From positions 121,096,213-121,160,212 of the forward strand of contig CM044310.1 in assembly GCA_024291935.2 (NCBI GenBank): a stretch of DNA of 64,000 nucleotides, read 5' to 3'. The notes beneath the pieces are model-generated. The model saw only the letters and a program-made list of their open reading frames with translations. It was not told where the DNA came from and did not search any database. Shown here piece after piece: positions 16,560-31,199 of this stretch. The position numbers were made by a program, and so were the translations under genes. Every line of letters starts with the position of its first letter. Position 1 is the first letter of the stretch. Origin of the DNA: Okapia johnstoni. Lineage: Eukaryota; Chordata; Mammalia; Artiodactyla; Giraffidae.

Positions 16560-18060
16560 ACTGGCACGTGAGTACAGACCAATTCAACAGAAAAGAAAAT
16601 TCAGAAATAGATTCAACTGCATGTGTAAAGTGTATGATAAAAGGGGTACCTCAGTGAGGAAAAAGTAGACTATTGAGCTTATATTTGCAAAAGATAAAAT
16701 GAAATCCATTCCTCACACTTCATACTAGGATGGATTCCGAGTGTATTAAAGATTTAAATGTAAAATATGACATACAAGTACTAGGAGAAACATGCGTCAA
16801 TTTCCCCAAAACTTGAGAATATAATCTACCCGTGAATCAAAATCCAGGAGCAAGAAAGGAAAATACTGATAAATTTGATAGTGTAAAAATAAATGTTTCT
16901 ATTTATTGGGGAAGAAAAACCCCAGAACACTGTTAACGTGAACAGATACAAACTGTCAAAAGTTGCACTTTGCATGCAAAGTTATTACCAGTGAGGAACC
17001 TTCAAAACTAAAGGATCAGCAACCCCACTGAACAATGGCTACAATATGAACTGTTCACAAAACAAAACAAAAATGCTTCTTCAATATATTAAAAATGCTC
17101 ATAACTAGAAAAATTCTCATTCATTAGAGGAATGCAAATTAGAACTATTTTGAAACAACACTTTTTACCTATCAGACTGGCAAAGATTCAAAACTATGAT
17201 GCCATAACCAGCAGATGAGATGTGAGGAACAGGCCCTCCCATACACTATTCAGTGCAGTTCAGTTCAGTCTCTCAGTCATGTCCAACTCTTTGCAACCCC
17301 ATGGACTGCAGCACTCCAGGCCTCCCTGTCCACCACCAACTCCCAGAGGTTACTCAAACTCATGTCCGTTGAGTCGGTGATGCCATCCAACCATCTCATC
17401 CTCTGTCGTCCGCTTCTCCTCCCGCCTTCAATCTTTCCCAGCATCAGGGTCTTTTCAAATGAGTCAGTTCTTCACATCAGGTAGCCAAAGTATTGGAGTT
17501 TCAGCTTTAGCATCAGCCCTTCCAATGAATATTCAGGACTGATTTCCTTTAGGATGGAGTGGTTGGATCTCCTTGCAATCCAAGGGACTCTCAAGAGTCT
17601 CCTCCAACACCACAGTTCAAAATCAATTCTTTGGTGCTCAGCTTTCTTTATAGTCCAACTCTCACATCCATACATGACTAATGGAAAAACCAAAGCTTTG
17701 ACTAGATAGACTTCTGTTGGAAAAGTAATGTCTCAGCTTTTTAATATGCTATCTAGGTTGGTCATAACTTTTCTTCCAAGGAGCAAGCATTTTTAAATTT
17801 CATGGCTGCAGTCACCACCTGCAGTGATTTGGTGGGATGCAAACAGATGTAACCCCAAAGGACAAGAATTAGGCAAAATTAAAAACACACTTACCTTTGA
17901 CCCAATATCCCACTTCTAGAGATCTACTCCAAATTTACACTGGCAAAAATGCAAAATGATGTAGGCACAGAAATATCCACTGCAGCACTGTCTGTAAAAC
18001 ACTCAATACAGCTTACATGTCATCAGTAGGGGGCTGGTGGAGGGAACTGCAGTCCTGACA
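16560..18060 (+). repeat. old L1 (sense) interrupted by BovB
   Basis: Sense-strand L1M sequence at 16560-17249 (aaatgctcataactagaaaa, aggaatgcaaattagaacta). It resumes at 17831-18060 (cacttacctttgacccaata, cagcactgtctgtaaaacac, catcagtagggggctgg). The BovB copy sits between the two halves. Confidence 0.7.
17250..17830 (-). mobile_element. BovB (RTE) LINE fragment
   Basis: Reverse orientation: starts cagttcagttcagtctctca and ends tggctgcagtcaccacctgc. On the minus strand 17472-17693 still reads the BovB C-terminal segment VMYGCESWTIKKAEHQRID and LLRVPWIARRSNHSILKEIS. Inserted into an older sense L1. Confidence 0.9.
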
Positions 18061-18639
18061 CATAATGGTGCCCTGGCAGTTGCCAGAGAACAATCGCCCA
18101 CCAAACGGTTAGGTGGAAACAATGAAGTGTATCACAACACTATGTATGGTATTGAAGATTTTACCCCAAGTGTGGGATACTTACAGAATGTATTGCTTAT
18201 ACTTTTTAAATGGAAGGATAATCCAAAACTTATAATCACCAATGGGAGACGACAGGGATACAGGGATGAGCAGCCAGAGGCTAGGCTTCTCTTAGTGCAC
18301 TTTTGTGTCTGTAGTTTTCATGTTGGAACCATGAAAGTACTTTGCATAATTATGTTAGGTAAGTTTTAAGTGATGTCTAAGTATTGAAAGTACTCAGTGA
18401 AAAGCTTATCACATGGGTAATTACTGTCACTAACTGTAAAACACAACCATTTCACTGTGGATATAAGATCTGAAATAGGTTCACACCTTGCATTAGGTTA
18501 ATGTGTGCTTAAGTTCTGTAAGTTTACCTTTTTCAGATCTTAATTTGAATAAACGTTTTTTAAAAGACACTTTGGGTAATTTAAACTCTGGCTATGATAT
18601 TAATTCTTGCTAGTATCTTTAGGTGTATTATTTTGTAGT
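18061..18639. other. intergenic, nothing recognised
   Basis: No supported feature. The 110-aa frame at 18037-18369 overlaps repeat-derived DNA and has no domain signature. Confidence 0.35.
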
Positions 18640-19140
18640 TATATATTCAAGTCATTTCCCCATCATTTTTTTCTAATAGGTGTTGGTAGTAACTTTATGT
18701 ATTACCAACAGTTGTATTGACACATCATTCACCATTCACCCACTTAAAGTGCGTAATTCAATGGTTTTTAATATACTCAAGAGTTTCACAATCAATTCCA
18801 GAACATTTTCATCACCCCCAAAAGAAATAGATATCCATTTAGCAGTCAGATGGTAAAGAATATGCCTGCAACGGGGGAGACTTGGCTTTGATCCCGGGTT
18901 GGGAAGATCCCCTGGAGAAGGGAATGGTGACCCACTCCAGTATTCTGGCCTAGAGAATTCCGTGAATAGAGAAGCCTGGTGGGCTACAGTCCATGGGGCC
19001 ACAAAGAGTGAGGCAGGAATGCACGACTAACACTTGACTTTTCACTTTCACATTTGCTCTAAAACTCCTCCAGCTCTAGGTAACCACTAAGTTACATTCT
19101 CTATTGATTTGTCCATTCTGGAAAAAAACCCATCATCTTC
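18640..19140 (-). repeat. old L1 3' end, antisense, split by a SINE
   Basis: L1M 3' sequence (acccacttaaagtgcgtaat, caatggtttttaatatactc; continuing aactcctccagctctaggta after 19051) is interrupted by the Bov-tA at 18838-19050. Confidence 0.65.
18838..19050 (+). repeat. Bov-tA SINE
   Basis: Full-length + copy: gtcagatggtaaagaatatg, gaagatcccctggagaaggg, gtgggctacagtccatgggg, with a degraded 3' end. Confidence 0.85.
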
Positions 19141-20279
19141 TAGAGACACATTCTTAGGCATTTATGGGTGAGATGAAGGATCTGGGATTTGCTTCAAAAT
19201 AACCCAGTGGTGGCTGACAGCAGGTAGGGATAAATTTAAAAAGCAGAATGCTGACAATAAATACAGCTGAGTCATGTGTAGGGAAAGCATGGCATTTCAT
19301 CACGTCTCTTTACTCTTGTATATTTGTAATTTTCTATAAGGAAAACAAATAAGGCCATCTGTTCTACCATAATGAAAAATCCTAAGATGGGCATTAGCAG
19401 TATTAGTTGATTCGGTGACTCAAGGAGGATCCGATTACTGAGTCTGGTTCTTTCCATCCTTCTGTGCTGCTATTCTCCGCATGCTGACGTGGCCTCTTGA
19501 GCTGGGTTCCTCACGGTGCTGGCACGGCGATCCTGTTCTACACACTGAATGCAGACTACACTGTCCAGAGGCAACACAAGGGGACACACTGGTGTCTCAT
19601 GTCCATTTTTGAGAGAGAGCGAAACTTCCCCAGAAGCCTCCAACAGACTTGTCACTTCTGCTTGGTCAGAATACACCCTCCTAATTCAGTCCACTAGCAG
19701 GAGGCGTGACACCACTCCATCAAGACTCTCCTTTTGGCAGGTAGGTTCCAAGTATCTTGGAAGAATATACAAACTGCAGGGCCTTGCAAGCAAGTATGAA
19801 GTATGCAGATAAGAAGGCGATGGCCGGTGGGTTAAAGCAACCAAGAAGGTCAACTGCAGAAGAGTCGAGGCAAGAAGACTGGGCACAGGAGCAACCCAGA
19901 CACAAGACAACAATCTAGGAACTCAATGATAACCTGAGGTTCAGGAAGAGCCAGAGTGGTTCCCGCCAGAAGGCCGGCCTAGGAAGGTTTCCTGTGGTCT
20001 CTCCCACCTTCAAGAGCCAGGGCGGGTTAGCAGGTCTGTGGGTCTCAGCCCCACAAGGCAGCGAAGCTGAATATATGGTCAGACCACAAGAACAGAACTC
20101 TCTGACCCACAATCGCTGTAGCAACAAGTCCAAAACAGTCAGGACTTGCTCACTAACTGCCAGCTTCCCTATTTTTTGCCCCTGTCCCACCTAGGGACCA
20201 TCTGGAGAAAGCCAAGCAAGCTTCCCTGAGCAATCACACAGGACGACGCACTCCTTGTTAGCCGGCCTCCAAGTTCAGA
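19141..20279. other. intergenic, nothing recognised
   Basis: Sequence looks unique; no gene or repeat could be supported. Confidence 0.35.
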
Positions 20280-20720
20280 CGCCACACTCAGCACACAGCC
20301 GAGGCCCCACCCTCTCCTTGGCCGGCCTTTGAGCCTTTGCCAAACACCCGCTGTGGCGGACTCCCCCGCTCTAGCGCGCTCTGCGAAAACGTCTTCCGTG
20401 CTCCTCGGCAGGGGTTCTCCCTCGACTTCCACGCTCAGACGCCTAAGGCCACTATGCTGCCGCCGCGAGGAGTAACACCCGCTGCAGCAACTAGAGAAAC
20501 CGCCACCGGGGCGACAAAAACCGCCACCGGCGCGCGGCTTTCTGGGACTTGTAGTTCCTCGCGCCGAGCGGACGCACTTCCGCCACCTACCGGAAGTGCC
20601 GCCAATACTCGCGCGCGCAGGTGAGCCTGGCCCGGGAGCCCGCGCGGAGGCTCACCTGTGCCCCACAGGCCTCCCGAGCCCAGTACGTGGACACATTTCT
20701 TCCACTGGTCCGTGGGTTTC
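20280..20720 (+). promoter_or_regulatory. ZNF544: CpG-island promoter and first exon, probably of the ZNF544 pseudogene
   Basis: Dense CpG, a ZNF143/Staf-like element on the minus strand at 20537-20555 (reads ACTACAAGTCCCAGAAAGC), an ETS-type CCGGAAGT near 20591, and a strong donor GCGCGCAG/GTGAGCC at 20621. The next + strand gene remains are the ZNF544 KRAB-A exon 2.3 kb downstream, so this is probably its promoter. It looks well preserved although the gene is dead. A separate ATG-bearing exon between here and KRAB-A was not found. Confidence 0.65.
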
Positions 20721-21179
20721 GAACTCATCTTTAAGAGAAAGTGTATGTTGTCCTGGTGGACAAAGAATTACGGGCAGTCTTGGCAGAGCAAAAGGCACCC
20801 GCAAACTCCGGCCCTGGGTGTCGGGGGCCCGTGTGGGTTGTGTTTGGTGATGCTGCCCCAGGTGGAGAGACCGGTGTGAGAAGGGGCTGGGGCGGGGAGC
20901 ATGACGGGGTGCGGAGAGCGGCCACGGAACTGCCGGGTGCGCGAGGGCTGGGGTTTGGGTTTCAGAGCCTCAGGAAATAGTGGCATCCGGCGGTGGCTGG
21001 CTCAGTGGAGGGGCAGTGCCAAGGGAATACAGAGTGTGAGGAGGGCCCTTGAGTTTCCGGTTCTAGTGAGGAGCCACGATGGAGGCCGCAGTGCAGGGGA
21101 TGAGGGAACCCTGGACGCTATCAGTTGTGTTGAGTCTGTGGACGAAGAAATTAATCAATAATTGCTCTAAGAAAGAAAT

Positions 21180-21500
21180 GGGACATTTTATTCAAGCCTG
21201 AGGATTATAACTCAGGAAGTAGCTTTACAGAAAGCTCTGAGGATTGTTCCACCCTAGAGGTCGAAGCGCAGTTATATACTTTTTGAGACAAAGGACCATG
21301 TGTCAGGTGAGGAATTGACATTTGATATAATCCAGCTGTGCAGTTCAAAGCGGGTAGTGGGTCATTGTGACCCCTTAGAAAGAAGGAAGTTTGTCTGTCC
21401 CCTAAGCAGGTATGGTTAATGCGGATGCAGCATGCACACTAAATGGGAGGGAGGAGGCCCAAATGAGCTAAGAAAAAGTTTATGTTTAAATTTTTTTGCC
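21180..21500. repeat. LTR-like interspersed repeat, unclassified
   Basis: TTTTATTcaagcctgaggattataactc... aagctctgaggattgttcc parallels 53793-53860, which has the same order of blocks. I take both as copies of one retroelement LTR-type family that I cannot name. Confidence 0.4.
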
Positions 21501-21789
21501 TTGTTTTTGTCTTGCCATGAAATACGATTTTTATTTCATCAAGTCTTTAGAGGCATAGCTGGGTATGGAGGAGAGAATGGCAAGGGAGCCTGGGAGGGAG
21601 GTCTGGGCTGGACATAAGGCCTGGGGCAGTACTTGAAACCCCACCCCTCACAGGCAGGAAAAAAAGAAACTGGGAAGAGAAGGAGAAAGAAAGGCCTCTA
21701 GAAAGACGTACCCATGCTGGACCGTGAGTCCAGCATGAGGGAAAGGAGTTTTATGTCCAGGTATAACCAATAGAATTAAATCTGTTGTG

Positions 21790-21990
21790 GCCCTACTGTG
21801 TGTCAGCATAAGTGTTAAACTCTGTAAATGCACCTCTTGTAATCATCACAGCAACACCACAAAGCAGGCCTGCTCTCCTCTCAGATTTCTGCAGCTGAGG
21901 CCCAGAGAGGCTGAGGAGGCCTGTTGAGGGTCCTCCAGCGGCAACTGGTGGAGGTAGGACTTTGAAAGCAGGCAGTCTGGCTGTGGAGGG
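21790..21990 (-). repeat. MIR SINE
   Basis: Reverse MIR: tactgtgtgtcagc near 21795, gtaatcatcacagcaacacc, gcagctgaggcccagagagg, then actttgaaagcaggcagtct. Confidence 0.75.
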
Positions 21991-22966
21991 GAGGTGTTCC
22001 CAGCCCTCGCCTGGGATGTCTCCAACAGGAAGAGACCAGAGGGTGGAAATGAACACGTGTAGTAGGAGACTGCCCGTGGATGGACAGGAATGTCAGAACA
22101 AGACAGCCTCACATAGAGCCTTGAGCGGTCTTCTTAGGGGGGTGTGTGTGTTTGTGTGTGCACGCCTGCAAGCGTGCAGCATGGGTGTGCTTTTGGTACA
22201 GGCAGAGTGAGGGAGTCAAACGTGGGGAAGGGTTTGGGATAAGATTTGGGAGGATTTCTGCCTGGCTGTCTCAGCGGGACTGTCACATGACTACAGCCAG
22301 ACACTAGATGAGCGGAGTAGGTCAGTGCACATGAGAGTTCTTGTACTGCTGCCCTGTGCCTTGGGGTGAAGTGCACAGGCTCCCACGTGAATGAGCCAGG
22401 CATTCCCCAAACCTGGGTCTCTGGGCCAGGTCTCTTCAGACTTTGTCTTCATGGTGGTTGCTCAGTGGACCCTTCAGGGCGAGTAGAGCTGAGCCTCCAG
22501 AAACAGGCAGCCACTCTGGCCCATTGAACCTCACCAAGACCACTCAGGAGGGCAGCTGAGAGTGTGCCCATAAAGCGCCAAAGTCACCCTTCGATGGCTC
22601 ACATGTGGATTCATGAGGAAGCAATTGAGCTTATGGCATTAGCTTCCTAGAAACACACCACAGCCCTGCTTTGTCTCATGGCTGTGCTGACCCCTGATTT
22701 AGAGCATCCTCTTTGACTGGTTTCCAATCTGATCTTGTACAGAAGCTGGGGGTGAGGATCTCCAAGAGGGGTCCCTGTTCCCAAAGCAGAAAATCAGGAT
22801 CACCGATGCAGCTAGCGGTAGATGAGATACCCAGAGAAAACTAAAAACACCTTGGACCTGGGTCCGAGTCTGATCTGAGCAAGGGGTTCTCCCTCCCCTG
22901 TGCTGTCCTACCCTCAACTTCCTCGTCAAGAAAGCAGGGCTCCATGGTAACACCAGGATGCTTCAG

Positions 22967-23091
22967 CCAACTGTGGGCTCCAGGGATGTGGCTGTGACCG
23001 TCACATGAGAGGGGTGGCGACACTTGGACCTGGCCCAGAGGATGATGTACCGTGATGGTGCCCGAGACCTGCAGTCACCTGGTCTCCCTGG
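22967..23091 (+). pseudogene. ZNF544: ZNF544 pseudogene: KRAB-A exon
   Basis: After acceptor ATGCTTCAG it reads PTVGSRDVAVTVT, then TGA at 23006-23008, then EGWRHLDLAQRMMYRD. A one-base shift near 23054 is followed by VPETCSHLVSLV in another frame. The expected GTAAG donor has become GTTAAG. The normal MLE of the box is lost to the shift. Confidence 0.85.
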
Positions 23092-23375
23092 TTAAGGCAG
23101 TCACTGCCCGTTGCCGGACCCAGGGGGCGGCTCATTTCAGGTATGCCTGGACTGGCCCAGAAGGTGCTGGAAGTGGGTCCCTTGGAGATGCAGATCTGGG
23201 TATTGCTGCTCATCCCTCCTCCAGGGCAAGTCTATGGCTTGTGGTTCAGGGTGTGGGGAGTCTACTCAGGAGGATGGGGGCCCCTCCTAGTCCCTCCACA
23301 TCTGACCCCAGGGGTGAGAGCTGGACCTGTCTCCCAGCAGAAGACCAAGCCCTCTGTTTTTCCTCCACTGACCAG

Positions 23376-23459
23376 GACTTCTGCTCTTGAAACCAAATGT
23401 GATCTCCCAGCTGGAGCAAGGGGAGGACCACTGGAGAGTGGAACAGGGACCTCCCCAAA
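23376..23459 (+). pseudogene. ZNF544: ZNF544 pseudogene: KRAB-B exon
   Basis: Intact 84-nt exon between CTGACCAG and a GTGAGA donor at 23460. It reads LLLLKPNVISQLEQGEDHW then RVEQGPPQ, phase 1 at both ends, and joins in phase to the finger exon as in human. It has no lesion of its own. Confidence 0.85.
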
Positions 23460-24004
23460 GTGAGAACAAGCCAGCGGCTCAACAGTTAAAGTCCAAGGAG
23501 CAGAGAGGCCGCTTTCAGGGAGTCTGCTCAGGTGTTCTCTGCTGCCACCTCATGTCCAACATGGCAGCCACATTCTCATCCATGCCAGGCTGTCTCTGCC
23601 CAGCCCACCCACAGAGGACGCTTGTTGCTGTTGTCAACACGTGTCGCACACGTGAGTTCACTTCTGTCCCCGTCTCCCTTTGTTCTTCACTCCTCTGCTA
23701 CCATGTCTCACTCCCAGGTCCTAATGCCTCCTGTTTTTCTCCAATCCCTCATCATAACTTCCATCCAGGGTGGCAGCTCCTCAGGCCTCCCTTTCCTGCT
23801 GGTCTTTGCTTTACCATTTGGGTGTCCACCCATCTTCCATGTTGGACATTTTCATGACTTCGGAATGATTTCAAGGTGTGGTGAGAATCCATGCTTTCCA
23901 GAAGGATTCCTACTAAATCACCATTCCTGGACCTGCTTTCCCATCTCACCTCATCCCATAGACCCACCACCTACCCTGCGTGTCAGCCTAATTGGATTTT
24001 TTTT

Positions 24005-24620
24005 TTTTCTCTTACAGCTATATGGAAATATTAAAACAATTCTCATACCATACAGTTCACCTGTATAAAGCATGCAAAGTTTCTGAATATAGTTGCAGTT
24101 TGTGTATTTATCACCAAAGTCTATTTTAGAACATGGTCATCTCCCCAACTAATTGGGCTGCTTCTGATTTTTTTGCGGTTCTGTTTTAACTGATAGACTT
24201 TATTTTTTAGAGCCAGTTTCATCCTTACAGAAAGTGCAGGGTTTCTCTATGCCAACCCTCCCCATGCAGTTTCCCCTGTTATTAATAGCTTGTATTCAGT
24301 GGTACATTTATTACAATCGATGAACTTACATCAATTAATTGTTACCATCAGAGGTCAATAGTTTACATTAGGTTCACTCTAGTGTTGTATATTTTGTGGG
24401 TGTGTACAAATACATGATGTTATATATCCACTGGTGTAGTGTACAGAGTAGTTCCACTGCCCTAAGAATCCTCTGTGCTCCACCTGTTCATCCCTCCCTC
24501 CACCCTAACTCCTGGAAACCACTGATTAATTTACTGTCTCTGTAGTTTACTTTTCTAGAATGTCCTGTAGGTGGAATCATGTAGTACATGGTTCTTTCTG
24601 AGAGGTTGCTTTCACGTAAC
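24005..24620 (-). repeat. old L1 3' end, antisense
   Basis: Contains the block tctggaaaccactgatt near 24513, tgtcctgtaggtggaatcat, and an upstream tacagttcacctgtataaag, as in antisense L1M 3' ends. Lies in the intron of the ZNF544 pseudogene. Confidence 0.6.
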
Positions 24621-25427
24621 AATAAGCAGGCATGTATGTCCATCACGCCACCTTCTGCTGGCCTAGAGGTGTTTGATTTATCCCATGTGTTCCTGCTCCT
24701 TCTTATCCTGTAACTGTCATGTCTGCAGCCTCGGTTGTTTCTTACTTAGAAGTCTTACCTACTTTGACTTACCCTTGGTCCTCAAATGACATCATTCTGA
24801 AGTCAGTTTACCAGCAGTGTCTGTCTTCTCTTCTACCCTAGACGTTACTTTCTGGCTGACCCACACAGTCTGTCTTCCTTATTTCAAGATTCTGATGCAG
24901 ATGCTGCTGTAGAATTTTAACCTCCTTTGCCCACTTTTTCAACAGCCAGGCATATCTTAGACATAGCTTAGCCACATAAAGATTCCTTTCTTCCCCTTCA
25001 CCCCCAGATACTCTTTCACTCCCCTTCATGAGGCTGTTGTTTCATTTGAAAACTTCTTCTCATCAGAGATTCCAAGGCAGCACCCCAGAGGAACACAGCA
25101 GGGTCTTGGGAAGGAGGACAGTGTTGGTTGTGGGAGTGTTGGGCAGAGATAAGGGCTTTCCCCAAGAGGGAAAGAAGGTCTGTGTTTGGCACAAGGAAAA
25201 CATCCTCTTGGAAGTCATACTTTGCCAAATGGAGGATGCCTTTCTCCTTGGCAGGCATGGGAGAAAAGGATGGGAAGCTGGACAGAGGCCTTAATATTAC
25301 TGGATGTGGGTGGCTGCCCACCTAAAAAGGGCAGTTGTGTGGGCAGAGTGACAAGTGAAGGGGGAATCCTGGAGGACTCAGTTGAGTGTCCTGAGCTGGG
25401 AGCCCATTGCACTCTTTGTTAGAGGCC

Positions 25428-25621
25428 TACTACTGATGGCTCAGCAGTAAAGAATCTTCCTGCAATGCAGGAGACTCGAGTTTGATCCCTGGGTTGGGAA
25501 GATGCCCTGGAGGAGGATCCCCTCCAGTATTCTTACTTAGAAAATACCATGGACAGAACAGCCTGGCAGGCAACAGTCCATGGGGTCTCAAAGAGTCGGA
25601 CCCAACTGAGCAACTGAGCAC
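25428..25621 (+). repeat. Bov-tA SINE
   Basis: Body blocks gcagtaaagaatcttcctgc, tgcaggagactcgagtttga and caacagtccatggggtctca in + orientation. Confidence 0.85.
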
Positions 25622-26079
25622 AGTATGTTCAACAGATGGAGGAATCCCTCTCACGACACTAACAAGCGTGGTGACATCAGCAGAACCATGTATAGCATGG
25701 TGCCCTATGCACCAAACACCAAGTGAGGCTCGCTAACTGATTCATTTTGGCCTCAAAGTAACCCTTCTTGGCTAAGTGTTCTTGTTCCTGGCTTACCACT
25801 AAGGAAATGGAACCTCAGAAGTTGTCAGCTGGTGGAGTCCACTGGCCAAGCACACAGCTTCAGGGACCCCAGTAATTGACTGGGGAATCTGTGGCATCAA
25901 TTCTGGAGTGGTTAAAGAGACCTTTTTTCCTCTGTGAGCAGCCTGAAGCAATGGTAGAAATGGTCCATTAAGAATATTAAGTCATCATTGGTATTTGGGG
26001 TCTCATTTTAAGATCCAGCACCAGGAAATAGACTGAGTGTGAGTCATAAGGTTGAGGCACATGTTAGGACCTTGTTTCC

Positions 26080-26330
26080 TATGACTTCTCTAACAGATTA
26101 CCAGCTGGGTAACTTAAAACAACACAGATTGATTCTCCCACAGCTCTGGAGGCTAAAAGTCACAATCTCATCACTGAGCTGAAATCAGTGCACACACGCC
26201 ATTCTCCTGGAGGCTTCATTAGAAAGGCTGTTCCTTTTATTCTTCCAGGTTCTGGTGGCTGGGGGAGGATTCCTTGGTCAGTGGCCACATCACTTCAGTC
26301 TTTCAGGCCAGCACCTTATGTCTCTGCTCT
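26080..26330. repeat. MLT1-like LTR relic
   Basis: Begins with the signature tctctaacagattaccagct and aacttaaaacaacacagatt, then tcccacagctctggaggcta, as in mammalian MaLR LTRs. Other copies of the same signature are near 38963, 39490, 41488 and 45893. Confidence 0.5.
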
Positions 26331-26423
26331 GTGTTCAGATTGTCTTCTTTGTGTGTATCAAGTCTCCTGCTTCCCTGTTATAAGAACACTTGGAATAACA
26401 TTTGTGGCCCACCAGATAATCCC

Positions 26424-26632
26424 TGGGCTTCCCTGGTGGCTCAGATTGTAAAGAATCTGCTTGCAATGCAGGAGACCCAGGTTCAATCCCTGGGTTGGGA
26501 AGATCGCACGGAGAAAGGAATGGCTACCCATTCCAGTATTCTTGTCTGGAGAATCCATGGACAGAGGAGCCTGGTGGGCTACAGTCCATGGGGTCGCAAA
26601 GAGTCAGACACGAGTGAGGGACTCACACACAC
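26424..26632 (+). repeat. Bov-tA SINE
   Basis: Near-full-length: gggcttccctggtggctcag, gcaatgcaggagacccaggt, agcctggtgggctacagtcc, gtcagacacgagtgag. Confidence 0.9.
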
Positions 26633-26804
26633 ACTGATTTCCTGTGTGCTGAGCCATCCCTCCATTTCACATCCTGCATGAAATTACAGTCCATAAATTA
26701 GAAACAGACCCAGAGATATATCTCTCATACTTGGTGGTCTGTTTCATCCCACCCTCCCCTTCTAATGCGTCTCCGGTGGTTCAGGCTGTTTGGATTTCTC
26801 TCAG

Positions 26805-28732
<1,928 letters not shown>

Positions 28733-28799
28733 ATAATCAAGGTGAAAAAGTTCACTGCCAGACTTTCTTTACTAGACATCAGTTGACCAAGGTATGACT

Positions 28800-28935
28800 G
28801 TCACTGTAGTCTAATGACTGCAGGCATCAGAATTGCTTGGAGTGTGTGTGTTGAAACTGCACATTACTAAGCTTACCCTCAGCTTGCTAAATCAGAATCT
28901 GGCAGTAAAACTCAGGAGCCCACAGTTTCCAAAAG
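28800..28935. repeat. MER5-like DNA transposon relic
   Basis: Contains gcatcagaattgcttggagt, gttgaaactgcacatt and tgctaaatcagaatctg in the order of the MER5 family. Confidence 0.5.
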
Positions 28936-29550
28936 CAGCATGAAGGACTTGTTTGTACACTAAAATATATTTACTTCTGCAGTTAACTGAGAAGCTATGA
29001 ATATGAGCACTGAAGAAAACCATTGTCAGAACTCTCAGCAGGAATCAGAAAACAGAATGGAGCTATACCCACCGGATAACCCTTCTGTGGTCCAAATAGC
29101 CACCCAGTCTCAATCGGACATTGTCCCAGTAACACAGTCCTGGAAATGATAGTGAGCTGGAAAATGTTCTTGACACAGAGCTCCAAACATTCCACCTAAG
29201 AAGAAACCATTACATGAGGAAGATGGTGTTAGAGATGAAATTTGGGGCCAGCCATGTTCAGTGTAAACCAGCAATGAAAAACACAAATTGGAGGAATACT
29301 AATGATGGGAAGTTTTGTAAAATGGTTTTTATTGGAGTTGAAAGTAGTTTTTTGGGGACTCCATTGTGCTCTAACTTTCTTGCTCAGTTAAGTTGACTAA
29401 TTAGAAGTGAGTCCACAGCAATATGAAAAATGTCCAATGAAGTGAAAACAGGACCAAAAACAGTCTGTATACAAAATGTTACAGCACGTAAGAATTTGTG
29501 TGCAGATGGTTGATTAAGGTCAACTCATCAGCACGTGAAAAAAAAAAGGT
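28936..29550. other. intergenic, nothing recognised
   Basis: No gene or named repeat could be supported. Confidence 0.35.
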
Positions 29551-29770
29551 ATGTGTGTGCTTAGTTGCGTCTGACTCTTTGCAGCCCTGTGGATTGTAAC
29601 CCACCAAGCTCTTCTGTCCATGGGATTTTCCAGGCAAGACTACTGGAGTGAGTTGCCGTTTCCTTCTGCAGGGCATCTTCCTGACCTAGGGATCAAACCC
29701 ATGGCTCCTGCATTGCCAGGCAGGTTTTGTTTTTGTTTTCATAACCACTGAGCCACCTGGGAAGCCCGCC
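29551..29770 (-). repeat. Bov-tA SINE
   Basis: Reverse copy: gtgtgtgcttagttgcgtct, tccatgggattttccaggca, gcaggcagg/ttt interruption, ending ccacctgggaagccc. Confidence 0.88.
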
Positions 29771-30231
29771 ATAAAAAAGGCTGAAATTTAAATCCGCAAT
29801 GGTGAAGCAAGTAGGAGAGGCTGTTAATTGCAGGTCTGAGTGAGGTGCAGAGTGGGAAAGGTTGAAGTCAGGACCCTGTAAAGAGGGGCTGCAGCAGTGG
29901 AGGCACAGCCGCCCCGGCAGAGCTGCGGAGGGACAAGCGGAGCAGGAAAGCAGGGTTCACGGAAGGACTGTCCGTGAAACCCCAGATTCTCTCCTCTTAA
30001 GTATCTGGCTGTGGGCAAGCCAAAAAATACAGTAGAGAATGAGTCGTGTGCTGACAAAGAGGGAGAAAAGTCTGAGGGACTAGGGAATCCGTATTGTGCT
30101 TCAGAACAAGGGCTTCCTTATGTTGCCGCTCCAAAGACCTTCATCAGCACTGTTAGTTCTTCCCCTTTTCATCCCAAAGCCAAGTGTGCCATTAACCAGC
30201 CCCACCCATCTGGGGAGCTTTTCTTTGCCTT

Positions 30232-30330
30232 TTCACGTTGTTGTTATTTAGTCGCTAAGTCACGTCCGACTCTGCAACCCCATGGACTGCAGCACCCCGG
30301 GCTCCTCTGTCCTGCCCCACTGGGAATCAC
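30232..30330 (-). repeat. Bov SINE/BovB tail fragment
   Basis: gttgttgttatttagtcgct, gtccgactctgcaaccccat and ggactgcagcacc; only the tail-proximal third is present. Confidence 0.7.
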
Positions 30331-30514
30331 ACAAGGATACGTGTGGGGGCGGGGAGGAATGGAAGGACAGCAGCTGCTGTGTACACATGAGTGCTTCAGG
30401 TCCTATTCTGGGAAGGGTTTCACCCTTTCATAAGTCGAACCAGACACTCTTCAGGGGTCAAGAAGCGGGCTCACGTGACATAGGAATCTGAGACCTTTCT
30501 TCTCAAATGGTTCT

Positions 30515-30800
30515 CATACCCAGAGGCCAGTGGTTCCAAATTGGAACATGCATAAGACACACATGAAAGGAAGTGTTAGCATTACAGCTTGCTGGGCCAA
30601 TCTTTTTAATTAACTAATTATTTGGCTGCACCATATTTTAGTTGCATTAGGTGAGCTCTGATATTCATTGCAACATACGGGGTCTTTATTTTTTCTAAGT
30701 TGCAGCATGCAAAAGTTTCATTGTGGCATATGGGATCTAGTTCCCCGACCCAGGCCTTCTGCACTGGGAGCACTGGACCACCAGAGAGGTCCCCGGACCC
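30515..30800. repeat. MER5-like relic followed by a CHR-type SINE
   Basis: 30515-30600 has the MER5-like order (cagtggttccaaattgg, acagcttgctgggcc). 30603-30800 is a reverse CHR-type SINE: ttatttggctgcaccatatt, gttgcagcatgcaaaagttt, gggatctagttccccgaccc. Confidence 0.55.
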
Positions 30801-30902
30801 AACATACTGTAAAGAACGGCCTCACAATTGTGTATCCGCGTATCTATTTCGTTTTCATTGCTCTCACTCACGTTTGTGGCTTTTTAAATGCCCTAAATAT
30901 AA

Positions 30903-31199
30903 GAGGGATGGCGACCCGCTCCAGTATTCTCGCCTAGGAAGTCCCACAGACAGAGTCTGAGTGTGCTGGGCCTCAGTTCGTGGCGTTGCAAGGAGTCGGA
31001 CGTGACTTAGTGACTGAGCACACAAACACAGGAGACCCAGGTTCAATCCCTTGGTTGGAAGATCCCCTCAAGAAGGGAATGGCGGCCCACTTCACTCTTC
31101 TTGCCTGGAGAGTTCCGTGGACAGAGGAGCCTGGCAAACTACAGTCCATGGGGTAGCAAAGAGTCAGACACGACTGAGAAACTAACACAAACACAAGAC
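30903..31199 (+). repeat. two adjacent Bov-tA SINE fragments
   Basis: 30903-31027 is a 3' half copy (cgacccgctccagtattctc to gacttagtgactgagcac). 31028-31199 begins again at caggagacccaggttcaatc and runs to gacacgactgagaaactaac. Confidence 0.8.
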